Position numbers and translations under genes: made by a program. A DNA stretch of 36,553 nucleotides. Source: RGIG5327 sp045612485 (GTDB lineage: Bacteria; Verrucomicrobiota; Lentisphaeria; Victivallales; UBA1829). Below the pieces are notes generated by a model. It saw nothing but the letters and a program-made list of their open reading frames with translations, was not told the origin of the DNA and did no database searches. The DNA is taken from positions 1 through 36,553 of the forward strand of contig JAZKZE010000036.1 of NCBI GenBank assembly GCA_045612485.1, read 5' to 3'. Positions 1 to 8,098 of the stretch are shown here, one piece after another (position 1 is the first letter of the stretch; each line of letters starts with the position of its first letter).

Positions 1-481
1 TGTATTCCACGGAAAATTCTCCGGTATAGATCCTTTTGCGCAGCTCCGGAGTCAGGGCAAAAAAGGTTTTTCCTTCCGGATCCAGAGCCAAAGAAATATA
101 GCCTTCCTTTACGGCAGCTTCCTGTCCGTCGGGAAGAGTGACAATACCATCCGTGAGCTTTTCTTCATCCAGCGGAACTGTTGCCGCCTTTACTTCCGTA
201 TAAACACCGTTGATATAGGCATAGCCGGCAATTTCAGAGGAAAGATTCATCCCGTCACAAACAGTAAGAGAATCTTTTTTTTCTCCTTTGGTGACCTTGA
301 AATAACCGTAATAAGCGTCGGATGGGGCGGGCAGATCCAGAAAGATCCTGGAATTTTGTCCTGTGGAGGTAAAATTTACAGCAGGAAGGGATACTGCCGG
401 ATTCATCCGGATCTGAATATTTTTCAGAAGCCGGAAAAGATCCTCCCAGCTCTCTCTTTTCAGCCATACAAGATCATTCAT
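1..481 (-). CDS. Hypothetical protein, partial (runs off left edge)
   Basis: An open frame begins with ATG at 481 and stays open to the window edge, giving 160 visible residues starting MNDLVWLKRESWEDLF. Its start overlaps the end of the upstream gene (ATGAATGA, 8 nt), which implies translational coupling. There is no signal peptide. After an amphipathic N-terminus the sequence is rich in beta-type residues, with a stretch reading VTLPDGQEAAV and then ALDPEGKTFFALTPEL. I do not recognise a family. The tight coupling and small partner gene would fit a structural or phage-like module, but nothing in the sequence proves that. The C-terminus is missing. Confidence 0.7.
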   Translation of the reverse strand, partial: MNDLVWLKRESWEDLFRLLKNIQIRMNPAVSLPAVNFTSTGQNSRIFLDLPAPSDAYYGYFKVTKGEKKDSLTVCDGMNLSSEIAGYAYINGVYTEVKAATVPLDEEKLTDGIVTLPDGQEAAVKEGYISLALDPEGKTFFALTPELRKRIYTGEFSVEY

Positions 482-968
482 CTTTTGCTCCCGCAGGATC
501 CGGAAGGTTTTCCTCCAGCCGGATGAGTTTCCAGGGGGCATACTGCACATAGGAAACATTGATGACGGTAAATGTATCTCCCAGATCCCGGAAATCCATA
601 TTTCTCAACTGGTAATCCCCTTTGGGAATACTTCCTCTGTCAAAACCCGGAACGGCAAAGTTTTTGACGGAAACAAATCCGGGGGAAAGATGACTTTCCA
701 GTTCATCCGCCCCGAAACTTGCGGTAAGGCATTTTCTTGTTCCTGTGATAGTGATAATGGCTCGCCGCATAATAAAACAATCCGCAAAGGATTGCCAATC
801 GGGATAAAAATTGAAAAATGTGTTTCCGGAATCCGCCCAGAGAGCAGCATAATTGCCGAACCCTCTTTCTTCTGTGAAATCCGTAGGCTGTGCCGGACGT
901 TCCTGAAAAGAAACACTGCCGCCTGTCCTTATAAATCTGTCACCGTAGGTAATACTGCTTACTGCCAT
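474..968 (-). CDS. Hypothetical protein of 164 residues
   Basis: The frame starts at ATG 968 with AAGGA about 5 nt upstream and ends in the overlap with the next minus-strand gene. The protein (MAVSSITYGD...) has no signal peptide or membrane segment. It is rich in aromatic residues and glycine, with two short half-similar sections (FRDLGDTFTVINVSY near the C-terminus). No family is recognised. It heads a two-gene unit that leaves the window to the left, and it is divergent from hrpA. A phage or secretion structural protein is conceivable but unsupported. Confidence 0.6.
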   Translation of the reverse strand: MAVSSITYGDRFIRTGGSVSFQERPAQPTDFTEERGFGNYAALWADSGNTFFNFYPDWQSFADCFIMRRAIITITGTRKCLTASFGADELESHLSPGFVSVKNFAVPGFDRGSIPKGDYQLRNMDFRDLGDTFTVINVSYVQYAPWKLIRLEENLPDPAGAKDE

Positions 969-1022
969 AACGTTCCTTTCTTTTGAAAATTCATTATTTT
1001 CTGCGGAAGACTGCTTTATCCG

Positions 1023-1051
1023 GGTATATGCGTCAAATATTCTATGTACAA
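1023..1051 (-). promoter_or_regulatory. Possible promoter for the left-edge gene pair
   Basis: On the minus strand TTGTAC (1051-1046) is separated by 17 bp from TATACC (1028-1023), about 55 bp before the ATG at 968. It is a moderate match to a sigma-70 promoter, assigned by eye. Confidence 0.35.
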
Positions 1052-1066
1052 AAATCTGCTGTTTCC

Positions 1067-1095
1067 TTGCTAAAAATCCCTTCCTGATGTATATT
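1067..1095 (+). promoter_or_regulatory. Promoter for hrpA
   Basis: TTGCTA at 1067-1072, 17 bp, then TATATT at 1090-1095, about 38 bp before the hrpA ATG. The TATATTAAT form of the -10 recurs before apbC. It is a sigma-70-like match seen directly, with activity inferred. Confidence 0.5.
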
Positions 1096-1133
1096 AATAC
1101 TTTACCTATGCTGAAAAAGAGGAAGAGAAGAAT

Positions 1134-4100
1134 ATGCAGGATGAGATGAAAGAAATACGGCGGGAGGATGTTTCAGAAAAAAAAGAGGATTCCCGTCCTG
1201 TCCTTTCCGGAACGGAAAAAGTACAAATCCGGAAAAATATCTCTGAAAAATGGGCGCAGATCAGGCTTGTTGACAGAGGCAGACTGAAATCTTTGCGGAT
1301 ACGGGTGGAAGAAGAACTGGAAAAGTATTCCTTCTCCTCCTCCCTGAAAAAGTTTTCTTTTCTTCTGGATGCCTTTGCCGCAAAGAATCTTAAAAATTTT
1401 TCCTCTTCCATGCAGATCTCTTTTCCGGAGAATCTTCCCATTTTTCCGCAGACGGAAAATATCTGCAATGCTTTGAAAAACAATCAGACCGTTATTGTCT
1501 GCGGCAGTACCGGATCGGGTAAAACGACCCAGCTGCCGAAAATAGCCATTAAGGCAGGGTTCGGACAGCTGGGCAGAATCGGCTGTACCCAGCCCCGGAG
1601 ACTTGCCGCCACCGCCCTTGCAAGAAGACTTGCAGAAGAAACCCGTACGGAAATGGGAAAGGAGGTTGGATGCAAGATCCGCTTTGATGACAGAACGGAA
1701 GAATCCACGGTCATCAAATTTATGACGGACGGTATTCTGCTTGCGGAAACAAGAAGTGATCCGCTGCTTCTGCAATATGACTGTATCATCCTTGACGAAG
1801 TACATGAGCGCAGTCTGAATATCGACTTTCTTCTGGGCTATCTGAAACTGCTTCTTGCCAAACGCAAAGACCTGCGGCTTATCATCTCTTCCGCTACTCT
1901 GGAATCCGGCAGGATATCGGAATTTTTCTCCAATGCCCCTGTTATTGAAGTGGAAGGGGGACTTTATCCCATTGAGGATTGTTATCTGGAACCGGAGGAG
2001 GAAGAGGAACTTGCCGATCACGTTGCCAGAGCAGTGGATTTTCTGCGGGAACTGGATGATACAGGGGATATTCTCGTATTCCTTCCCGGGGAACGGGAAA
2101 TTCGGGAAACTCTGGATAAACTGGAAGGCCGTAAATATCCCTCTATGGAGATCCTTCCTCTTTTCGGCAGACTTTCCGCTTCCGATCAGAACCGGATCTT
2201 CAGCCGTTCCCGTTTCCGCAGAGTCATCCTTGCCACCAACGTGGCGGAAACCTCCCTTACCATTCCCGGAATACGTTTTGTGGTGGATTCCGGACTGGTG
2301 CGTTTAAGCCGGTATAACCCGAAAAGCCGTATTCAGGAATTGCTTGTGGAGGGTATTTCCCAGGCAAGTGCCAGACAACGCAGAGGACGTTGCGGACGTT
2401 TGCGGGACGGGGTTTGCGTGCGTCTGTATTCGGAAGAAACTCTTCAGGAAGCTCCCCCTTATACCGCCCCGGAGATCCAGAGAACTTCTCTTGCCGGAGT
2501 CATTCTGCAAATGGCATCTCTCAAACTTCCTCCAGTTGAGGAGTTTCCTTTTGTTGATCCGCCAAGCATTTCTCTTGTCCGGGAAGGCAGACGTACCCTT
2601 GAAGATCTTCACGCTCTGGAAAAAGATTTTTCCCTCACCCGTACCGGCAGGCGTCTTGCTGAACTTCCCCTTGACCCCCATCTGGGAAAAATGCTTATGG
2701 ACGGGGAAAAGACGAAAGTTCTTTCCCGGATGCTGGTCATTGCCGCATTTCTGAGTATTGCCGATCCCAGGGAAAGACCTTTTGAACGGGCAAAAGAGGC
2801 GGATGAAGCCCAGAAGGCTTTTGCTTCAGATCTTTCCGACTTTATGGGAATACTCAAACTCTGGATCGCTGCCATGGAATCCATGGGGGAAGGCAGAAGT
2901 AAAAGTGCCTTGAAAAGGTTCTGTGCAAAAAATTTTCTCTCCTTCCGCCGTATGACCGAATGGCGCAATCTTGTAGAGGATCTCGGAGAACTCTTCCCTG
3001 TTCCCGAAGGAAAAAAGCCGGTTCTTCCGGAAGAGCTGCAATGGGAGGAGTGTGAAAAAGATTACAACAATATCCATAAATGTATTTTAGGGGGACTTCC
3101 CCGCAATCTGGCTCTTTTTGATCCGGAAAATAAGAATTACATGGATATGGGCAGTAAGCGTTTCATCCTTTTTCCAGGTTCCGGACTTGCAAAAAGAAAA
3201 AATCCCCCCAAATGGCTTTTGTGTTTTGCTTTGATGGAAACAAGCCGGGTGTTCGGCAGAATCAATGCGGAGGTGAAACCGGAATGGCTGGAAGAGGTTG
3301 CCCCCCACTTGTGCCGTGCTGCATACGATAATATTTACTGGGATGAAAAAAGCGGTTTTGTGTATGCCCGTGAACAGCTGCGGGCCGGTTCATTGCTGAT
3401 CCATCCCGGACGCCGCCGTCATTACGGGAAGATCGATCCTGCGGAATCACGGAAAGTCTTTATCCGGGAGGGGCTGGCACAGGGAAAAGTATATCTGCAC
3501 AACTGTGCATGGCTGGAAAAATATAATAAACTGTATAAAAAACTGCGCTCTTTTGAGATAAAGATGCGGCATCCGGATTCCCTTGTGGATGAAGAGGCTC
3601 TTTTCCGTTATTTTGATGGAAAACTGCCTGCGGATATTGTTGGAACGGAAAGTTTCAAACATTATAAGGAGGATTTTGCCCCTGCAGAAGAGGAGATCAC
3701 ATGGGAACATGAAAAACTCGAGGAAAAGGATTTTCCCGATTATATCCATGCCTCCCGGATGCGTTTCCCTTTGCGGTATATTTTTGACTGCGAAAGCAAG
3801 TATGACGGTATTACGGTTCGTATTCCGGAAAACTGTCTGAACCTTTTTGATCCCCACAGAGCTGATTATCTTGTGCCGGGGTATCTTTACTGGAAGGTGG
3901 AGTTCCTTCTGCGGGGACTGCCCAAGAGTATAAGAAAAGAACTCAATCCCATGAAGGATTGTGTGAAGGAGTTTATTCTCCTTTGCAATAGCGGGGAAAT
4001 TTTTATTGAAAGACCTTTGACGCATACTCTGAAAGAATATCTGGAAGAGTATTACGGACTGGAAGTGGAGCGTTCCCTTCTGGAAGAACAGGAACTTCCC

Positions 4101-5081
4101 CCTTACCTTGTGATGAAAATAGCATTGACCGGAGAAAACGGCAAAGTGATAAAAGTTCTGGACAGTTTTCCCGGAAAACATGAGATCAGTTCCCGTCTTT
4201 CCAATGAGCTTCCTGCGGCAAAAAAATATACGGTAAGCGGACATACTTCCTGGCCCTTTATTACGGATCTGCCTTACAGTGTGGAAGCATCCCCCAAATC
4301 CGGCAAGACGGCATATCCCGCTTTGGTGGATGAAGGAGAAAGTGTGGGGTCTTCCCTGTTCCTGGATGAATATGATGCAAAGAATCATCATAAAGAAGGG
4401 CTTCTGCGGTTATTGAAATTACGTTTCCCCCAGTTGGCGAAAGCCTTGAAACAGGGAGCAAAACTTACCCATAATATCCAGTTGTCCTTTTTCCTGAATT
4501 ATCCTCAATGGAAAGAGGATCTTGCAGATATTTCCATGCTTCAGGCTTTGGAAAATGCTCCGGAAGATGTAAGAACGATGCAGGATTTTGAAGCAGCGTG
4601 TGAACAGGTTTCCAGTCATGCTGCGGAGATCTCTTCCGCTATTCTGGATGAACTGGAGGAGATCCATTTCCATTACATGAAAGCGGAAGGGGCTTTGAAA
4701 AAGATCCGCAGTGATTCTGAAACAGCGGACGATGTGAATACCCAGCTTGATTTTCTTTTCCGCCCGGGATTTCTCCGCTGTCCGGAAGCGGTGGACAGAT
4801 ATGCCCGGTATCTGAAAGGGCTTACCATCCGTCTTGAACGTGCGGCAAGTTCCTCTTTGCAGAAAGATCTTGCCAAAGGGGAGAAGATCGCCCCCTTTAT
4901 CCGCAAGTTCCATATAGCGGCGGAGTCTCTGGAAGTTCCGCTGGAGAAAAAACAGTCATTGTATGAATTTTTCCTGCTGCTGGAGGAGGCGAGGATCTCT
5001 GCTTATACTCCGGAGATCTCCTCCCTTGTAAAAGCATCCCCCGCCAAACTGGAACAGGCATGGGAGAATGTTTCCCTTTAG
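1134..5081 (+). CDS. hrpA: ATP-dependent RNA helicase HrpA
   Basis: A DEAH-box RNA helicase of 1315 residues, close to the roughly 1300 residues of the E. coli protein. Visible motifs are Walker A GSTGSGKT (residues 124-131), DEVH (221-224), SAT (253-255) and motif VI QRRGRCGR (415-422). The HA2 and OB-fold regions follow, and the last half matches the DUF3418 C-terminal region that separates bacterial HrpA from shorter DEAH helicases. In E. coli HrpA acts on stalled or collided ribosomes and mRNA; the role here is inferred from family. The chosen ATG at 1134 has GAGAAGA just upstream. The AraC-type regulator follows 20 bp after the stop on the same strand. The charged N-terminal 100 residues are less conserved than the rest, as usual for the family. 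Confidence 0.96.
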   Translation: MQDEMKEIRREDVSEKKEDSRPVLSGTEKVQIRKNISEKWAQIRLVDRGRLKSLRIRVEEELEKYSFSSSLKKFSFLLDAFAAKNLKNFSSSMQISFPENLPIFPQTENICNALKNNQTVIVCGSTGSGKTTQLPKIAIKAGFGQLGRIGCTQPRRLAATALARRLAEETRTEMGKEVGCKIRFDDRTEESTVIKFMTDGILLAETRSDPLLLQYDCIILDEVHERSLNIDFLLGYLKLLLAKRKDLRLIISSATLESGRISEFFSNAPVIEVEGGLYPIEDCYLEPEEEEELADHVARAVDFLRELDDTGDILVFLPGEREIRETLDKLEGRKYPSMEILPLFGRLSASDQNRIFSRSRFRRVILATNVAETSLTIPGIRFVVDSGLVRLSRYNPKSRIQELLVEGISQASARQRRGRCGRLRDGVCVRLYSEETLQEAPPYTAPEIQRTSLAGVILQMASLKLPPVEEFPFVDPPSISLVREGRRTLEDLHALEKDFSLTRTGRRLAELPLDPHLGKMLMDGEKTKVLSRMLVIAAFLSIADPRERPFERAKEADEAQKAFASDLSDFMGILKLWIAAMESMGEGRSKSALKRFCAKNFLSFRRMTEWRNLVEDLGELFPVPEGKKPVLPEELQWEECEKDYNNIHKCILGGLPRNLALFDPENKNYMDMGSKRFILFPGSGLAKRKNPPKWLLCFALMETSRVFGRINAEVKPEWLEEVAPHLCRAAYDNIYWDEKSGFVYAREQLRAGSLLIHPGRRRHYGKIDPAESRKVFIREGLAQGKVYLHNCAWLEKYNKLYKKLRSFEIKMRHPDSLVDEEALFRYFDGKLPADIVGTESFKHYKEDFAPAEEEITWEHEKLEEKDFPDYIHASRMRFPLRYIFDCESKYDGITVRIPENCLNLFDPHRADYLVPGYLYWKVEFLLRGLPKSIRKELNPMKDCVKEFILLCNSGEIFIERPLTHTLKEYLEEYYGLEVERSLLEEQELPPYLVMKIALTGENGKVIKVLDSFPGKHEISSRLSNELPAAKKYTVSGHTSWPFITDLPYSVEASPKSGKTAYPALVDEGESVGSSLFLDEYDAKNHHKEGLLRLLKLRFPQLAKALKQGAKLTHNIQLSFFLNYPQWKEDLADISMLQALENAPEDVRTMQDFEAACEQVSSHAAEISSAILDELEEIHFHYMKAEGALKKIRSDSETADDVNTQLDFLFRPGFLRCPEAVDRYARYLKGLTIRLERAASSSLQKDLAKGEKIAPFIRKFHIAAESLEVPLEKKQSLYEFFLLLEEARISAYTPEISSLVKASPAKLEQAWENVSL

Positions 5082-5101
5082 CCGGAAATGGAGTGTGGGT
5101 C

Positions 5102-5884
5102 ATGAACAGTAAAGATCATCTTGTTACTCTTGAACGGTGCGGATTTTTTATCTGTTCTCCGGTGGATTCTGTCCGGCCCTTTATCATTCCCGAAGGGGAG
5201 GAGTATGTGGAGATCCTTGCCGGGGGAAAACTTTTTTTTGAAGTGGACGGCAGGGAAAAAGAGATGACTCCGGGAACGGTATTCTGGCATATCGCCGGGG
5301 AAAAAACTATTTGCAGGACTTCTGCAAAAGATCCCTACAGGTGTTATGTATTTCATTTCCGGGTAAACGATTTTTGCAGACCCGCCCCCAGAGTAAGCTG
5401 CTGGAGGGATGAAAAAAGTGTGCTGGAATTTTCCTCGGATTGTCTGCATACCTATCAGAAGGGTGGCTATGACAGGGAACTTTTTACTCAATATGTGTAT
5501 TCCACCTTGCGCTGGCACGCTCTGACAGACCAGATCTCCCGTAAAGAATATCCGGTTCCTTTGCGTAATGCTCTTCTCTTTATGGAGAAAAATTTTTCCG
5601 CTCCGGAACTTTCCGCTTCTCTCATTGCGGAAAAAGCAGGGATCAGCCGGCCTTATCTTTTTGATCTGTGCAGAAATTTTCTCGGGGAATCCCCCTGCAT
5701 GTATCTTCAGAAAAAGAGGGTGGAACATGCCGGGAGATTGCTGATGACAAGCACTCTTCCCATCAAAGATATAGCAGAAAGATGCGGATTCGCCTCTATT
5801 GAAGTATTTTACAGAGTCTTCCGCAGGTACCGGGGAACGACTCCGGGCAATTACAGACAACTATACAATATCTACCCCCGCTGA
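5102..5884 (+). CDS. AraC-family transcriptional regulator
   Basis: A 260-residue regulator. Residues 1-130 resemble a cupin-type sensory domain (VEILAGGKLFFEVDGREKE), and the C-terminal 100 residues hold the two AraC helix-turn-helix motifs: LIAEKAGISRPYLFDL, then IKDIAERCGFASIEVFYRVF with the end RGTTPGNYR. I chose ATG 5102 because GGAG lies 8 nt upstream; an in-frame ATG at 5060 would overlap hrpA and has no good ribosome binding site. Members of this family with a small cupin domain usually sense sugars. The target is not evident, since neighbours are housekeeping genes. Confidence 0.9.
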   Translation: MNSKDHLVTLERCGFFICSPVDSVRPFIIPEGEEYVEILAGGKLFFEVDGREKEMTPGTVFWHIAGEKTICRTSAKDPYRCYVFHFRVNDFCRPAPRVSCWRDEKSVLEFSSDCLHTYQKGGYDRELFTQYVYSTLRWHALTDQISRKEYPVPLRNALLFMEKNFSAPELSASLIAEKAGISRPYLFDLCRNFLGESPCMYLQKKRVEHAGRLLMTSTLPIKDIAERCGFASIEVFYRVFRRYRGTTPGNYRQLYNIYPR

Positions 5885-5891
5885 AAGATAG

Positions 5892-5908
5892 ATTTTCTCC
5901 GGGAAAAT
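5892..5908 (+). terminator. Weak terminator-like hairpin after the AraC gene
   Basis: ATTTTC (5892-5897) pairs with GAAAAT (5903-5908) around a 5-nt loop and is followed by TTGTATTTTT. It is short and overlaps the apbC promoter, so the call is weak. Confidence 0.3.
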
Positions 5909-5937
5909 TTGTATTTTTCACTGCATCATTGTATATT
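5909..5937 (+). promoter_or_regulatory. Promoter for the apbC operon
   Basis: TTGTAT at 5909-5914, 17 bp, TATATT at 5932-5937, about 45 bp before the apbC start. It would drive apbC, the LpxH-like gene and ybaK. Confidence 0.5.
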
Positions 5938-5982
5938 AATAAAAAGAGAAAACTTCTGAAATACCATGAAAGGATTTGCAAT

Positions 5983-6831
5983 ATGAGCGAAGAAAAAAAA
6001 TGTTCCGGCAACTGTGAAAGCTGCAGCAGCAAAGAAAAAGAAAATTGTGCATTGAATGAAACTCTCGGAAAGATCAAACACAAGATCGTTGTGATGTCCG
6101 GTAAAGGCGGTGTGGGGAAAAGTACTGTTTCCGTAAACCTTGCCTATTCTCTTGCTCTTGCAGGATTCAGAGTGGGGCTTCTGGATGTGGACGTTCACGG
6201 ACCCAGTATCCCCAAGATGCTCCATCTGGAAAAGAAGGAACTGGAAGCCGCCGGAAACGGCAGGATCATGCCCCATGAAGTTGCCGGACTGAAAGTCATG
6301 TCCATTGGTTTTATGCTGGAAAATACAGATGATCCTGTTGTATGGCGCGGTCCCATGAAGATCGGCGTCATCCAGCAGCTCTTTACAGAAGTGGAATGGG
6401 GGGAACTGGACTATATGGTCATCGACTGTCCTCCCGGAACAGGGGATGAACCTCTTACTGTCTGCCAGACCGTAAAGGATAAAGGCGGAAGTGCCGTCAT
6501 TGTTACCACTCCCCAGCAGGTTGCCTCTTCCGATGTGAGCAAGAGTGTGAATTTCTGCAAACAGATGCAGTTCCCCATTACCGGACTTATTGAAAATATG
6601 AGTGGTTTTGTCTGCCCCAAATGCGGGGAAGTTACCGATATTTTTGCTTTCGGCGGAGGAGAAAAACTTGCTGCTTCCTACAATATAAACTTCCTGGGTA
6701 AACTCCCCATTGATCCGGAAGTATGCAAAGGTGGCGATGAAGGCAAACCCTTTGCCTATTACCGTTCCGAAACTCCGGTAGGCAAGGCCTTTGCCGCCGC
6801 AGTGGAAAAGGTGGAAGACGTTCTCCAGTAA
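5983..6831 (+). CDS. apbC: Mrp/NBP35-family iron-sulfur carrier ATPase (ApbC)
   Basis: A 282-residue P-loop ATPase of the Mrp/NBP35 family, which holds and transfers Fe-S clusters in the cytoplasm. The deviant Walker A GKGGVGKS is at residues 40-47, and the paired cysteines CPKC are at 211-214, where the family binds a bridging cluster at the dimer interface. An N-terminal extension carries four more cysteines (C7, C11, C14, C22), resembling the NBP35 type rather than the short Mrp type. ATG 5983 is preferred because AGGA sits 8-10 nt upstream; an upstream in-frame ATG at 5929 falls in the promoter. The LpxH-like gene follows after 16 bp. Confidence 0.93.
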   Translation: MSEEKKCSGNCESCSSKEKENCALNETLGKIKHKIVVMSGKGGVGKSTVSVNLAYSLALAGFRVGLLDVDVHGPSIPKMLHLEKKELEAAGNGRIMPHEVAGLKVMSIGFMLENTDDPVVWRGPMKIGVIQQLFTEVEWGELDYMVIDCPPGTGDEPLTVCQTVKDKGGSAVIVTTPQQVASSDVSKSVNFCKQMQFPITGLIENMSGFVCPKCGEVTDIFAFGGGEKLAASYNINFLGKLPIDPEVCKGGDEGKPFAYYRSETPVGKAFAAAVEKVEDVLQ

Positions 6832-6847
6832 AAGAGACGGAAAAGGT

Positions 6848-7606
6848 ATGCGGCAGCAAGAGATAAAATATATTCTTGTGGCGGACAGTCATCTGTCCGG
6901 AGAGGATACGGATCCCGCCACCGGGGAATTTTTTGTCATGCTTGACCGCATCGCCTCTTTTATTCTCAGACAGAAAAAAGATTCCCGGCCTGCCCTTGTA
7001 TTTCTCGGGGATATTTTTGAATTATGGATCGCTGTACGGGGATATGAAAATTCCTGCCATGAGAGATTCCTTGCCTGGTGCGGAAAATATAAAGAGGAAT
7101 TTCCTGTATATTTCATTGAAGGAAATCATGAATTTTTTGTTACCGGCAGGTATGGAAAGAATTTTTCCTGCTGTACTGCCGGGCAGATAGAAAGGGACGG
7201 GGTCGTTTTTCTGCATGGGGATCTTATCAATCTCACTGACTGGAAATACCGTTCCTTACGCATCCTGCTGCGGAATCCCTTTACAGCATTTCTGCTTTAT
7301 CTTTTTGCAGATTCCGGTGGAAAGTCTGTGGCGGAAAAAATACGCAATACTCTCAAAGGAAGCAATCTGGAGAATAAAAAATATTTTCCTTTCTCCTTTA
7401 TGAAAGAGAGAGCATACAGCCTTTTCAAAAATGATAAAGGTATCCTGATTGCGGGTCATTTCCATGATCAGCATATCTTTTCTTCTGAAAATGGATTGCA
7501 GCATATTTATACTCTTCCTGCATGGAAACGGGAAAATGGCTATATAGGCTGCCTTTCTTCTGATGGAAAAATGACAGTCTTTCCATGGCAAAAATTGCCG
7601 GATTGA
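6848..7606 (+). CDS. LpxH-like metallophosphoesterase
   Basis: A 252-residue calcineurin-type phosphoesterase. Metal-binding blocks appear in order: D13-x-H15, G54-D55, GNHE at 92-95, HGD at 123-125 and GHFH at 203-206. The arrangement and the phrase GDIFELW resemble UDP-2,3-diacylglucosamine hydrolase LpxH, the lipid A step that makes lipid X. The family is broad and the residue after GNH is Glu rather than the common Asp, so the substrate is not certain. ATG 6848 has GGAAAAGG upstream. The gene lies between apbC and ybaK with gaps of 16 and 21 bp, so it is very likely co-transcribed with them. Confidence 0.82.
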   Translation: MRQQEIKYILVADSHLSGEDTDPATGEFFVMLDRIASFILRQKKDSRPALVFLGDIFELWIAVRGYENSCHERFLAWCGKYKEEFPVYFIEGNHEFFVTGRYGKNFSCCTAGQIERDGVVFLHGDLINLTDWKYRSLRILLRNPFTAFLLYLFADSGGKSVAEKIRNTLKGSNLENKKYFPFSFMKERAYSLFKNDKGILIAGHFHDQHIFSSENGLQHIYTLPAWKRENGYIGCLSSDGKMTVFPWQKLPD

Positions 7607-7627
7607 TATAAAGAGAAAGAAAACAGT

Positions 7628-8098
7628 ATGGTAAAGACAAATGTTGTACGGCTCCTTACGGCGGCGGAACTTCCTTTCAAAGTATTGGAGTATTCTGTTG
7701 CCGACGGCAGAGTGGATGCTATGAGTATAGCGGAAAAGACCGGGGAGGAACCCGATCAGACCTTTAAAACTCTTGTGACGGAAACGCCGAAAAAGGAGTA
7801 TTTTGTCTTTGTTATTCCCGCCCCCGCCACGCTGGATTTGAAGAAAGCTGCTGCCGCCGCCGGAGTAAAAAATCTGGATATGATCCCCCAGAAGACTCTT
7901 TTCCCCCTTACCGGCTATGTGCATGGCGGCTGTTCCCCTATCGGTATGAAACGCTCCTTTCCCACTTTTATTGATGAAACCGCCATTCTTTTTGACCATA
8001 TCAACTTCAGTGGCGGACATCTGGGGGTAATGATCTCCATGGAACCGGAAACTGCCTGCAAGTTTATCGGGGCGGAATTTGTGGATCTTACAAGGTGA
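7628..8098 (+). CDS. ybaK: YbaK/EbsC-family Cys-tRNA(Pro) deacylase
   Basis: A 156-residue single-domain protein of the YbaK/EbsC/ProX group, which hydrolyses cysteine wrongly attached to tRNA-Pro. Family features are the N-terminal TNVVRLL, the segment DQTFKTLVTE with the conserved lysine, the PA(S/T)xxLDLKK-like helix, and GYVHGGCSPIGMK near residue 100. Length matches the family. It is the last gene of the apbC group. Its TGA ends at 8098 and the stop of the convergent DUF2339 gene begins at 8099, so there is no room for a separate terminator and the transcripts must overlap. Confidence 0.92.
   Translation: MVKTNVVRLLTAAELPFKVLEYSVADGRVDAMSIAEKTGEEPDQTFKTLVTETPKKEYFVFVIPAPATLDLKKAAAAAGVKNLDMIPQKTLFPLTGYVHGGCSPIGMKRSFPTFIDETAILFDHINFSGGHLGVMISMEPETACKFIGAEFVDLTR

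Noticed and set aside
3447..4391. A 314-codon open frame on the minus strand
   Set aside because: It is antisense to hrpA; composition is that of a shadow frame.
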